Part shown: positions 8,030-17,342 of the stretch, one piece after another
How positions within the stretch are numbered: position 1 is the stretch's first letter
Layout: each line of letters begins with the position of its first letter
Translations under genes and position numbers: made by a program
The notes under the pieces: model-generated
What the model was told of the DNA's origin: nothing
What the model saw: the letters and a program-made list of their open reading frames with translations, nothing else
Database searches by the model: none
From: Bacteroidota bacterium
Lineage (GTDB): Bacteria > Bacteroidota > Ignavibacteria > Kryptoniales > JAKASW01
Direction of reading: 5' to 3'
NCBI GenBank assembly: GCA_021811615.1
Contig: JAJZNW010000088.1
Coordinates: 1-53,513, forward strand
Length of the DNA: 53,513 nucleotides

Positions 8030-10453
8030 TCATTTTACCAAGACCATTTTTCTCACCTGGTGGAAAGCGCCTGCAGTTATTGAATAGAAATAGACTCCGC
8101 TCGACAATTTCGTCCCATCATATGAAATCGAATACCTTCCCGGATATTTTACCTCGTTCACCAACTGTGCCACCTCCCTGCCGAGAATGTCATACACCTT
8201 AAGGGAAACAAAAGTGGATTTGGGAATATCAAATTCGAATACGGTTGACGGGTTAAAAGGATTTGGATAGTTCTGACTGATAGTGAATGCAGTCGGCAGA
8301 TCGATACCGCTCTTGACGGTGGTCGGCAAGACGCCTCTGCCGGTTACTACGAGCGTGTCTGGTGAAACCGTCGCATTGTGTGTCAAGATGATATAGCCCG
8401 TCTGCTCGGATGTGTCATCAGGTGCGAACATCAATTTCAAATAGACATTTGCGGATGGTGCGAGTTGTAATGTCCCTGGTGAAAAAGTGAAACTGCTATC
8501 AGTGGAGACGATACTCGTAATCCGCAGGGTGTCTGTACCAGGATTAGATATCAAAACGCTATCTTTCACCGAAGAATTGAGCAAGACATCTCCAAAGTTG
8601 GCGCTATCGGCAGATATGCTGAACCCGGGGAGAAGCGGAAACCGGGTTCCATTCGGATTCTGCCAGGACAGGTACGGATAGCCATCGTTAAGTGATGAAT
8701 CCATGCACCAGAGTGTGTCGCTCCAGCTTGACTCGGAGAAAGTGGCGGGCATCTTCATTTGTAATGTTGTTTTGCCGGTGCCGCCGGCGCTGGCCGCCCG
8801 GCCAGAAGTCCCGATGTCCCAGAACGAAGAAATTACCGGATGAATGGCTACACTGTATCCTATCAATCCGCCGGCTTTCAGATCCGAAGTCACCGATCCC
8901 GTCGAATAGCAGTGTTCTATGGTCGCTCCCTGTTCGACGTCTCCAATCAAGCCGCCTGCATACTGTGCTCCCGTCACTTCAACTCTTGAGTAGCAGTCGC
9001 TTACCGTCAGAGTATCGAAAGCTCGCCCGATCAATCCACCAACAGCGCCTTTTGTCCCTTTGACGATCCCGGTGGAGAAGCACTGCTTGATAACCGCAAA
9101 GTGATCATAGCCTGCCAGAGCACCGCCTCCGCCCCCTCCGACAAAATTCACATTTGTCACGCCAAGACTATCGATGGTTGCGTTCGTTGCAATTGCAAAC
9201 AACGCCGCCCAGCCAGTCGCGGTCGGTCGATTGATGGACAAGCCGTCGATGATGTGTCCGGTGCCATTGTAGGTACCCGTAAGAATCCCGCACGCACCGA
9301 TCGGAATCCATCCTTCGCCGTTGTTCCATTCGGACGTTCGCGAAGCGTCGATATCCGCAACTTGAACGAAGTGAGCGCCGGATACTATTGGATTTCGCGC
9401 GATCCAGTTCAAGTTCTCAAGCGTCGCTATCTGATACGGGTTCTGTTCGGAACCGTCGCCGGTTGAGGGTGGAATCGAAGTCCCTGTCGGAATCGGTGTG
9501 CCGCCGGGGTTCTGCCAGCTCAAATATGGATACCCGCTGTTAAAGCCCGCATCCATAGACCAGACGGAGGAAGGCCAGCCTGCATCTGAGAAGAATGAAG
9601 CGTTCCGCATTTCTGAAGAGTCGATTCCCGTACCTGAGGCGCTCGACGCCTGGCCTGATGTCTCCACGTTCCAAAACGAATCGTAAGTGACACGCGTTGA
9701 ATCTGATCCGATCAGGCCCCCGACACTCGCAGCTCCTGTGACTTTTCCCGCTGAGTAGCAATTCAACAAGGCAGTTGCGTATATATTGAACCCGATAAGG
9801 CCGCCGACGTCTTTGGTGCCAGAAACGCTTCCCGTGGAATAGCTGTTACCTACGCTCCCTTGGTTCTCTCCGACCAGTCCTCCGACACTAAGGCTGCCCG
9901 TTGTACTTGCGCCGGAACTGCTGTTGAAAATTGAGCCGTCGATACCATTGTGTCCCACAAGACCTCCGACTCTTTGAATCCCGTTCAAGCTTCCTGTCGA
10001 AAAACAATTCCGAACAATGTTGTCATTTAACCCTACTAGCGCACCGGTTGACGCGTCTCCGGTGATATTTGCATGAGTGATCCCCAGGTTTTCGATCGTT
10101 CCGCCGTTGATGCAAAACAGTCCACGAAATTGGCTCTGCGGTTGATTGATGTAAAGACTGTCAATTACGTGCCCCCTGCCATTGTAGTGAGATCCGCTGT
10201 TAATGGTGGCAGACGTCCACCCTTGACCGCCAAACCAACTTGAAGTCTCGGATGCGTTGATATCCGCGGTCTGGACGAACCACTTATTGGAGCCTGTGCC
10301 GTTGGACGCCATCCAATATAGGTTTCCCAACGTTGCTATCTGGTACGGATTTGCCGGGGTTCCGTCACCTCCTGCAGGTGGAACAGCAGTTTGTGCCATG
10401 ACACACTGAATCGACAAGGTCATCCATAATGCTGTAATTAAGATTCGTTTCAT
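8030..10453 (-). CDS. GLUG-repeat surface protein with ASH/Hydin-like domain, T9SS-sorted
   Basis: An 807-residue protein opening with a signal peptide ending CVMAQ. The start at 10453 has GGAGG eight bases upstream. The body consists of two similar halves, each starting with GDGTPANPYQIATL-like and GDGSEQNPYQIATL-like motifs, followed by several GLUG repeats (GGLVGHN, GGLVGEN, GGLIGFN, GGLIGR) that form a beta-helix. A DPF-W segment closes each half. Next comes an immunoglobulin-like ASH/SPD-2/Hydin domain (FGDVLLNSSVKDSVLISNPG) and a sorting domain ([14 protein letters not shown]). GLUG proteins are usually adhesins or surface-layer components. The ligand cannot be read from the sequence. 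It stands alone, with 430 empty bases upstream. Confidence 0.85.
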   Translation of the reverse strand: MKRILITALWMTLSIQCVMAQTAVPPAGGDGTPANPYQIATLGNLYWMASNGTGSNKWFVQTADINASETSSWFGGQGWTSATINSGSHYNGRGHVIDSLYINQPQSQFRGLFCINGGTIENLGITHANITGDASTGALVGLNDNIVRNCFSTGSLNGIQRVGGLVGHNGIDGSIFNSSSGASTTGSLSVGGLVGENQGSVGNSYSTGSVSGTKDVGGLIGFNIYATALLNCYSAGKVTGAASVGGLIGSDSTRVTYDSFWNVETSGQASSASGTGIDSSEMRNASFFSDAGWPSSVWSMDAGFNSGYPYLSWQNPGGTPIPTGTSIPPSTGDGSEQNPYQIATLENLNWIARNPIVSGAHFVQVADIDASRTSEWNNGEGWIPIGACGILTGTYNGTGHIIDGLSINRPTATGWAALFAIATNATIDSLGVTNVNFVGGGGGGALAGYDHFAVIKQCFSTGIVKGTKGAVGGLIGRAFDTLTVSDCYSRVEVTGAQYAGGLIGDVEQGATIEHCYSTGSVTSDLKAGGLIGYSVAIHPVISSFWDIGTSGRAASAGGTGKTTLQMKMPATFSESSWSDTLWCMDSSLNDGYPYLSWQNPNGTRFPLLPGFSISADSANFGDVLLNSSVKDSVLISNPGTDTLRITSIVSTDSSFTFSPGTLQLAPSANVYLKLMFAPDDTSEQTGYIILTHNATVSPDTLVVTGRGVLPTTVKSGIDLPTAFTISQNYPNPFNPSTVFEFDIPKSTFVSLKVYDILGREVAQLVNEVKYPGRYSISYDGTKLSSGVYFYSITAGAFHQVRKMVLVK

Positions 10454-10883
10454 GCCTCCTGCCTCCACTATTCTCAATGAAGGATCTTCCTGAAATACCG
10501 CCACTTTCAGACATTGGCCGTGCGGAGCCTGCGCCGATCAAACACCTTCACGCCTCCAGCTGACCACTCGTGACGGGGTCTGTCTTGTTAATCTACCGGT
10601 ACATCAGCTCTTTCCCACTCGATTTGTTTATGGAAGAACCGGTGTATTTATAAGTACCAATTTAATTTCTAATCGTTCTCCGTTACGAATTCAAGAGGTG
10701 GTACCGGCCGCAGTCCTGAACCAGTGAGAATCGACATTACCGCCCAAGGACTTCGTGTCACAATTAAACAAACAGAATCTGTTTCCAGCGAATATCTTCA
10801 ACCTGGCCCTCATGTAGAGCACGTATTATCAGCGACCTGCAGCGACCCTGGTCCATAACGGATGCATACCAATGACTATGACC
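10454..10883. other. Intergenic stretch, no gene seen
   Basis: This 430-base gap lies between the SGNH/TPR gene and the GLUG protein gene. It is AT-richer than its surroundings around 10640-10680. It should contain the promoter of the GLUG gene, but I see no convincing -35/-10 pair, repeat or RNA. Confidence 0.5.
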
Positions 10884-12824
10884 CTATTTCAATGTATTCA
10901 TTATTTGTCGTCTTAAATCATTTGCTCCGGGGTAATTCGGTTTCAAAATCAAACATCTTTCAATTATCTCAAGAGCCGACTTGAAATCTTTCTCCTTTAA
11001 ATAAGCCTGCGAGAGGTGATATAATACCGCCGGATCCTTCGGGTTTGAATTGAGAGCCTCTGTCAGATATTTAACTGCATCATCGTATTTACCTCTATAC
11101 AATTGTATTATTCCAACCCTCTCAGAAGTGTAATCCGACATATCTATTTTGTTCCTGTAGTAGAAATACGTTATCAGGGTATTATAATCTTTTAAGGCGG
11201 GATACTGGTAAAGCAGGATATTTATGTGTCTCAGGTAATCCTTGATATCATTCATTCTCAAATAAGCTGCAGCGGCAAGCAGATGCGCATCGGTCCAGGT
11301 TATCCGTCCCTCAATCTTGTACATCGCGATGGAATCGATGAAATCCCGTGGATGAAGCAGATCGACAAAATCTCTTTGATGAAAGTTCGACATCACTTTG
11401 CTTGTCTTTACGTACGGCCAATTTTCCTTCAATATAGTAATGCCATCATTACCCATGATTGAATCGAGCTTTGTAAACATGAAATTGGCCCGTGTAAGAC
11501 TATCCTGCTCATCAAAAGGAATTTCTGGCTTTTCCGCTTCAGGAAGATATCCCGCTTTTTCCATACAATCGTAAAAGGCTTTCCCCACGAGTTTATAACC
11601 TTCTACATTCGGATGTAAATGATCGATGATCAGATTGTCGCCAACTATTCCATCCGGACTCTCGGCATCAAATATCGAGTCTATCGGGACCACTGGATCA
11701 TGAAACTCCGAACCCAAATCGTCGATGATCTTGTTCATCTCTTCGGGCGCCCTGAACCGGAGCGCGTCCAAATCTTTCGCCAGTTTGAAAAGAGAATCGG
11801 CTTCCGCAAAACGATTCCCTGCCAACGCATTCTCCGCCTCTTGGTAAACCTGGTCTGCGGTTTGGTAGCCCGGCGTACTGACAGAAATGAACGGCTTCTG
11901 ATCCTTTAAATTGCTTACCAGCCTTCCTAATATTACCGGCACTCCCCTGTTTCTGGCCAACATCAGGATATCGGTCATGTTCTCCCTGAATTGTTCAACG
12001 CCTTCATTGAACAATTTTGAATTCAGAAGAATGTATTTGTCTTTCGCCATGTTCGACATCAGTGTCCCGGCATCTGAATTATTCCTGGATGAGAATAATG
12101 AGAAGACCCAATGAAATGAGTTGCGTACCAGCTGAGTCGTCCTGAAGCTGTTCAAATACAACATTAACCTAATTAGAGCACTGGATGAGCCGAATGATTG
12201 AACCGAACCGACACCCAGTGCACCGTAATATTCGTTATGGCCGGTATAGATCAGAATCAAATCGGGCTTTTGATCCAGTACGCCGGGCAAAAGATCCAGC
12301 AAAGTGTACGAGCTTATCGCCGTCATACCCAAATTGACAACCTCGATCGGCGTTTTGGGATAGACCAATTCCAACCTTCTCCGTATATAACGGGAAAACG
12401 ATCCCATGGGGCTGTATGGAAAACCTTCAGCACTGCTTTCACCCAGAACAAAGACCCTGAATGCATTTGCCTTCTTGTGAATGTCGAATTCATCTTCACC
12501 AGTGCTGGGGGCAAATTTGCTGTCAGTGAAATATTTCTTCCCGATGTCGGGATTTAATGTATATTTCCCCTCACCGATATCCTTCCATTGATCGAAATTG
12601 TAACCATAATTCACGATCCTTAGAGATACTTCAAGAAGGACTAAGAGAATTATCGGAAGCGAAACCAATACTGCGTAAAACCACTTAGGCGGTTTTCTTT
12701 GGGAAGCTTGAATAATACTCTTCACTTCGGAACGCGAAAAATTGTATTTCCTGGAAATCTCCTTTATGGAAAGCCGACCTTTATCGGCCAGGACTTGATC
12801 CTTAATATCCCTTGATGCTTTCAT
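10884..12824 (-). CDS. Membrane-anchored SGNH hydrolase-like protein with HTH-like N-terminus and TPRs
   Basis: A 646-residue protein. Residues 1-45 read like a small helix-turn-helix (LSIKEISRKYNFSRSEVKSII), then a single membrane helix (about 50-70) places the rest outside the cytoplasm. The SGNH domain shows VLGESSAEG (126-134, Ser130 in the GDS position), NLGM (164-167), YTGHNEYYG (193-201) and a late DHLHPNVEGY block with Asp and His. The last ~90 residues are tetratricopeptide repeats (YDDAVKYLTEALNSNPKDPAVLYHLSQAYL). The start lies one base after the upstream gene's stop, so it is the third gene of an operon with 12826-15171 and 15168-16913. Related proteins modify exported glycans or lipids. 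Substrate unknown. Confidence 0.8.
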   Translation of the reverse strand: MKASRDIKDQVLADKGRLSIKEISRKYNFSRSEVKSIIQASQRKPPKWFYAVLVSLPIILLVLLEVSLRIVNYGYNFDQWKDIGEGKYTLNPDIGKKYFTDSKFAPSTGEDEFDIHKKANAFRVFVLGESSAEGFPYSPMGSFSRYIRRRLELVYPKTPIEVVNLGMTAISSYTLLDLLPGVLDQKPDLILIYTGHNEYYGALGVGSVQSFGSSSALIRLMLYLNSFRTTQLVRNSFHWVFSLFSSRNNSDAGTLMSNMAKDKYILLNSKLFNEGVEQFRENMTDILMLARNRGVPVILGRLVSNLKDQKPFISVSTPGYQTADQVYQEAENALAGNRFAEADSLFKLAKDLDALRFRAPEEMNKIIDDLGSEFHDPVVPIDSIFDAESPDGIVGDNLIIDHLHPNVEGYKLVGKAFYDCMEKAGYLPEAEKPEIPFDEQDSLTRANFMFTKLDSIMGNDGITILKENWPYVKTSKVMSNFHQRDFVDLLHPRDFIDSIAMYKIEGRITWTDAHLLAAAAYLRMNDIKDYLRHINILLYQYPALKDYNTLITYFYYRNKIDMSDYTSERVGIIQLYRGKYDDAVKYLTEALNSNPKDPAVLYHLSQAYLKEKDFKSALEIIERCLILKPNYPGANDLRRQIMNTLK

Positions 12825-12825
12825 A

Positions 12826-15171
12826 CTAATTCTGCTTACCGGCGAAAGAACCCGAACCCATGAACACAAAGATGAGTAAGTACATGCTTAGTCCCGCAAA
12901 GAAACTCAATGTAAATCCCCAAACCATGGAAAGAATAACGGATAAGACAGAACCAACGACCGACATTATTCCGTTCACGCCGTACATCCATGGAATATAT
13001 TTTACAAGGTCGTTCTGTTTCAGCCATTGTATTCCCGTCGGGAAAGGTATGCCCAGCAGGAAACCGAACGGCGACAGTAAAACAAAAGACACAATCGCCC
13101 TGATTGCCAACCCGTAAGCCAGAAATCCATCCAGAATCACCGGATGTATAACGAACAGGAGCACCCCGGCAATTACTATCAGGCCCGAAATACTCCTCAA
13201 GCGCTTCATGACATCCTGTGGAAATATTCTCCCTCCGAAAAAGCTTCCCACGCCCATTCCGACCATCAGCGAACCGAGCAAAACGGACAATGCGATCGTC
13301 GGCGAGCCGAGGTAAAGAATGAATTTCTGGAACAGCGATATCTCCAAAATCATAAACCCGATACCGATACCGATAAACATCATGAGAGGAGGTAATACTC
13401 TTTCTTTTTCTTTGCCCTTTTTATTCTTCTTCAATTTTGAGTTTATCTTCTTCAAAGGAATCAATACGGACAGCAAGGCAACCAGCAACGTTGCTGTCAA
13501 GAGATACGCAAGGTCGCCGGGCACGCCCTTGTCCACCTTGTAAAAAAAGGGACTGTCATCTCGAACAGGATATATATCGGAGCTGTTCCTCGCGGTAATT
13601 TCTTCGAGAGAGCTCCGCCCGTATTTAACATCCTGCAACAGAACATTTTCAATTTCATTGTTAACAGGATTATTCATAAACGGAAGATAGGTTATCCGGG
13701 GAAGTCCTGCGGGAAAAGAGCTGACGGCTTTCGATATAGCTCTTACCTCATCGGCCGTATAGGCGGATTTTTTGATAACGATTGTCGGAGCGTAGTCGCT
13801 GCCTAAAATCATGAAGTGGCTGAGGGCCTCGGAATTATCGACCCCGTTTTCCTTAAAGGCATGGAAGGCTGTGACAATAAGCTTGACAAGTTCCCATCTG
13901 TTGTGCAACGTGAAAATCAGTTCTCCGTTTTGAGTCAGGCTTTTCAAATAGTCTTTGATAGCTTCCACTGTCAGAAGGTAGTTTTCATTGGAAGCGAGCC
14001 CGTCGATGTTCTGCAGCTGCTTGGTTGAAGGAAGGGCCAGAACTATGATATTGTAACGCTGACGGGTGCTTCTTATGAAATGACGCCCCTCCGCCACTTT
14101 GATTTTCACGTTTGGGAAACTTGTGTAGATGCCTCCATTGTAGTCGCGATACTTTTTCACCAGGTCGACGAAATCCGGGTTGACTTCCACACCGGTAATG
14201 TTCCTGACTCCCCAGAGAAGCCCCGCAAGTATCTCGCCTCCGCCGCCCGGCCCGATTACGAGCATGTTGTCCTTTTCTTGCCCGGACAGAAGCAGGAGAG
14301 GAATTGTCGTGGAATGATGCAGGAGAATTTCATTGAGAAGGGTGTCGTGGTGTGCGACGTTTCCGTTAAACCTGTACATCTGGGATCCCGCCGCACCATC
14401 AATAAAAAGATCTTTGACGAAATCGCGATTGTCATACTCTACCAGGTCCGACCTTCCGTTGATACTCCACCTGCTATCCGCTATATGTGGCTCCATGTTT
14501 GGGTCATCATAGGTATAGTAGATGTCCTTTTCAGGAAAATGACCGATCGGGATTTTTCCTAGTAGATCTCTTTTTCCAAAGACGGCCAGCAGTACGACGA
14601 AAAAGAAAAGAGAACCGTACAACAATGTGCGTTTCTTCTTTTCGATGCCAAAGTAGTGAACCGATGAAGTGAAAAGGACAAGGGCCATGAACAGAACGGC
14701 GTTGACCGCATTGAACAAATCAAAGATGTATATCGACAGGATAGAGCCGGCTGCAGCCCCCATCAGGTCCGAAGCATAAATTCTAAAACCGGCGCTTGCA
14801 TAGTTACGGAAAAACTCAGCGTACACGATCCCGGCAAAGAAGAACGGGAGGAAGAGGAGAAAGAAATAGACGTACTGGTCAGTTATGGAGAAAACGATCT
14901 CAAGTCCGACAAACGATACGAGCGAAACGCCCGAAAGGAGGATGAACCTGCTCAGTACTTTTGGGCCCATGGCTGATCCATCTCCCGGCTTCATCCGATA
15001 AAACGAATAGATCCCGCCGCTTCCCAGGCCCAAAATAGCCAGAGACAAAATCATGAAGGCGTAATTTTGAACAAATATCAGGGAGGAAATTCTCGTGGAT
15101 ACTATCTCAAAGCAGATAACGACCGCCGAGACTACAAACACACTCAGAGTCGTGCTTCTTGAGTTGTTCAT
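12826..15171 (-). CDS. Polytopic membrane protein with spermidine-synthase-like methyltransferase-fold domain
   Basis: A 781-residue protein in three parts. The N-terminal block has about six membrane helices (residues 5-185). The middle soluble domain (about 230-530) has the Rossmann motif VIGPGGGGEILAG, then GVEVNPDFVDLVKKYR and VAEGRHFIRS, the pattern of spermidine synthase and related S-adenosylmethionine folds. The C-terminal block has seven or so further helices with MGVGSFFGG and GIPFPTGIQWL, the signature of fused MFS/spermidine synthase proteins. Such proteins are widespread, but polyamine synthesis has rarely been shown for them. The membrane embedding makes a role in envelope chemistry more likely. 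The ATG overlaps the upstream PPIase stop by four bases. Confidence 0.8.
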   Translation of the reverse strand: MNNSRSTTLSVFVVSAVVICFEIVSTRISSLIFVQNYAFMILSLAILGLGSGGIYSFYRMKPGDGSAMGPKVLSRFILLSGVSLVSFVGLEIVFSITDQYVYFFLLFLPFFFAGIVYAEFFRNYASAGFRIYASDLMGAAAGSILSIYIFDLFNAVNAVLFMALVLFTSSVHYFGIEKKKRTLLYGSLFFFVVLLAVFGKRDLLGKIPIGHFPEKDIYYTYDDPNMEPHIADSRWSINGRSDLVEYDNRDFVKDLFIDGAAGSQMYRFNGNVAHHDTLLNEILLHHSTTIPLLLLSGQEKDNMLVIGPGGGGEILAGLLWGVRNITGVEVNPDFVDLVKKYRDYNGGIYTSFPNVKIKVAEGRHFIRSTRQRYNIIVLALPSTKQLQNIDGLASNENYLLTVEAIKDYLKSLTQNGELIFTLHNRWELVKLIVTAFHAFKENGVDNSEALSHFMILGSDYAPTIVIKKSAYTADEVRAISKAVSSFPAGLPRITYLPFMNNPVNNEIENVLLQDVKYGRSSLEEITARNSSDIYPVRDDSPFFYKVDKGVPGDLAYLLTATLLVALLSVLIPLKKINSKLKKNKKGKEKERVLPPLMMFIGIGIGFMILEISLFQKFILYLGSPTIALSVLLGSLMVGMGVGSFFGGRIFPQDVMKRLRSISGLIVIAGVLLFVIHPVILDGFLAYGLAIRAIVSFVLLSPFGFLLGIPFPTGIQWLKQNDLVKYIPWMYGVNGIMSVVGSVLSVILSMVWGFTLSFFAGLSMYLLIFVFMGSGSFAGKQN

Positions 15172-16913
15172 TTCTGACCGGACGCGATTGCGTTGGATAA
15201 AACGCCTTGAAATATTTTCACCCGGTATTTCTTTTTCAGCCCCGCCTCAACGTCGTCCGATATCTTGCGGCGATAGTAGCTTCTGAACTCTTCTTCTACC
15301 GTCTTGCCTTCAACCTCGTCATAAGTTAGCTGCTTCTCCGGCTGGAGCTGAAAACATTTGATGACCGCGAATTGTTTTCCGTTCGTAGAATCGTAGTACT
15401 CGACCGGTCCTGCAGATTCGCCCAACTTTAGTTTGAATGCCGCCTTTGCCAGGTAGTCTCCGCCCGCGGTCCTGTATGCTTCAAGCGAGCCATCGCGTTC
15501 ACGAATGAATATTTTGACCAACCAGGAGTCTGAGACTTTTTCGAACGGGGTACCTTTGTTGATCTCATTTATGTCCGCGGCGGCCTTCGCGCTGTCCGAA
15601 TATACTCTTGCGTAAATGTACACCTTCTTCAACTGATAAAAGGTCGGATCTTTATGAGTTTCATAAAACTCGCGCAGTGCTTCCGATGTCGCTTTGGGTA
15701 TTCGCTCTTCAATAACCGCCTGGTTATATGAATAAATCAGCCTGCCTGTTATGAGGGGGTCTTGAGTATACGGATTCAACAATTTCTTTTCCAAACCAGA
15801 ATTTATCGCGGCCATGACAACGCTGTTATCATTTACAGCATCCAGGATAAAATCCTTGACATTGGCGGAGTTTAGCAGCGTATTGGGGCTAAGCACTACA
15901 ACTTCCTCCAGCAGCCGGAGATATTCCTTCAAATCGACCTTACCATTGTTGTACGAGAGTATTTCAAAATTATCACCTCTCCGGATAGCATGTTCAATGG
16001 TATCTTTATAAGCAGCGGCATAGAAGCGGTCGTCTTCGGACGACCATTTCACGAGCTGGTCCAGTCCCCTTTGATTCCACTTAAGCGAGCTCTTGTCAAC
16101 AAGTCCGTGTCTATAGTTCTCGTACGCATCGTTGTAAGCCACATAGTATCCCTTGCGAAGCTGCGATATTATCTCGTCTTTCATTGTCTCAAACGGTTCC
16201 AACTTTATTCTTTTAATATCCAGTACCTTCACTATGTGGAAACCGTCCGCTGCTTCTACAACCCGGGTGAATCCTTTCTTAAGTTGAAAAATCACGTTAG
16301 CAACCGCGTCAACCATGGTTTCCGGCCAGGTCACCTTCCTGTCAGCATTCACCTTGAAGCTCTTCAGCGAATAAGGTTTCAGGAGACTCTCAAGATCAAG
16401 AGATTTGCCAAGACCGTCTTCTATTCGTAGCGCTATGGTCTTTAGTGAGTCGAGCTTCTCTTTTGTCTGATCTGCCGGCATCGGTAATGTTATTTCGAGA
16501 CAAACAATTTCCTTGTCCATTTTCTTGTAAGCCTCGGCTGCCGTCTTTTCGTTGGCGTACTTATCAACGAAGCTCTTATCGTAGAAAGCGTTCATCAATT
16601 GGTAATTAATGATGCGACGTGACGGCCTCATCAAATCCCGGTCATTATTTAGTTTTTTATCGAAGAAATCAAACAGCTTCAAGCGATCGACTATCAGGTG
16701 ATTCAGTGCATTGCCGTAAGCTTCAGATATATCTGGAAATCTCCGGTTATACCACCGGTCATTTACATATTGGATCAGCTCCTTGACAGTTATTGCATAA
16801 TGCCCTCCGACTATAGCTACAGTATCATCGTTACTGATAGCCAATTTGCATTGCGCACGACCCGCGAACGCAGAAAACAACACGATGAAGAACAGAATCC
16901 TTACTGATTTCAT
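15168..16913 (-). CDS. Periplasmic parvulin-type peptidyl-prolyl isomerase (SurA/PpiD-like)
   Basis: A 581-residue secreted protein. The start at 16913 opens a signal peptide (VRILFFIVLFSAFAGRAQC). An alternative ATG at 16958 adds 15 residues and would overlap a doubtful upstream frame. The central part shows a parvulin-like pattern: LKKGFTRVVEAADGFHIVKVLDIKRIKLEPFETMKDEI matches the conserved GFHIIKV and PFEEVK of this fold. A second, weaker isomerase-like region lies near residues 425-530 (LKLGESAGPVEYY, FAVIKCFQLQPEKQLTYDEV). Such proteins fold outer-membrane or exported proteins. It is first in a three-gene operon, so it may be a dedicated chaperone for an envelope process carried out by the next two. 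Confidence 0.8.
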   Translation of the reverse strand: MKSVRILFFIVLFSAFAGRAQCKLAISNDDTVAIVGGHYAITVKELIQYVNDRWYNRRFPDISEAYGNALNHLIVDRLKLFDFFDKKLNNDRDLMRPSRRIINYQLMNAFYDKSFVDKYANEKTAAEAYKKMDKEIVCLEITLPMPADQTKEKLDSLKTIALRIEDGLGKSLDLESLLKPYSLKSFKVNADRKVTWPETMVDAVANVIFQLKKGFTRVVEAADGFHIVKVLDIKRIKLEPFETMKDEIISQLRKGYYVAYNDAYENYRHGLVDKSSLKWNQRGLDQLVKWSSEDDRFYAAAYKDTIEHAIRRGDNFEILSYNNGKVDLKEYLRLLEEVVVLSPNTLLNSANVKDFILDAVNDNSVVMAAINSGLEKKLLNPYTQDPLITGRLIYSYNQAVIEERIPKATSEALREFYETHKDPTFYQLKKVYIYARVYSDSAKAAADINEINKGTPFEKVSDSWLVKIFIRERDGSLEAYRTAGGDYLAKAAFKLKLGESAGPVEYYDSTNGKQFAVIKCFQLQPEKQLTYDEVEGKTVEEEFRSYYRRKISDDVEAGLKKKYRVKIFQGVLSNAIASGQK

Positions 16914-17342
16914 TGATAGCTCACTGTCATGGTTCGACCTTTGCAATGACTCTGTCATACCGGTAATGAAAATGGTTGCTTTGCACTGATTGTGCGCCCC
17001 CGGGAAATCTCGACATGTGCATTTCCGGCTACTCTATAAACGATCTTCATCCGTTGAGCGAGAAGCTGCTCAAGATTGAAAAGGAGAACAACCGCTGCCG
17101 CGGAGAGAAGGAAGCGTCCGTTCACGATGGCTCTCCACGAAGTTGGTCCAGACTGAAGGACTGGATAGCTCCCGCCTGAGTAGGTGCGGGAAAATTGGTT
17201 TCCCCTGGATGGATCACGCGCCCCGGTATCCGATGGAGATGGCGGCTTCTTTGCAGGCAACTCAGCATCACTATATTGTCCAGCCCTGTGATTTCATTCC
17301 GTCCTGTCCCTCGAGGAGGGACAGGACGGATCGTCATTGTAT
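16914..17342. other. Intergenic stretch with terminator and possible gene remnant
   Basis: A 429-base gap. A minus-strand frame of 101 codons (16955-17260) contains a signal-peptide-like segment (FLLSAAAVVLLFNLEQLLAQ) but its remaining residues are unlike any protein I know. Its stop overlaps an alternative ATG of the PPIase gene. It may be a decayed secreted-protein start. The strong hairpin at 17299-17329 belongs to the gene ending at 17343. Confidence 0.4.
17299..17329 (-). terminator. Perfect 14-bp-arm hairpin after the beta-helix gene
   Basis: CCGTCCTGTCCCTC and GAGGGACAGGACGG form a perfect 14-base-pair stem with a three-base loop, 14 bases past the stop codon at 17343. The position fits transcription termination or 3'-end protection of the receptor/beta-helix transcript. 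No U-run follows on the minus strand. Confidence 0.65.

Noticed and set aside
16955-17260. Secreted protein gene of 101 codons upstream of the PPIase
   Set aside because: It has one signal-like hydrophobic segment but its N-terminal 40 residues and C-terminus are of random composition and it has no clear ribosome site. Reported only as a possible remnant in the intergenic entry.
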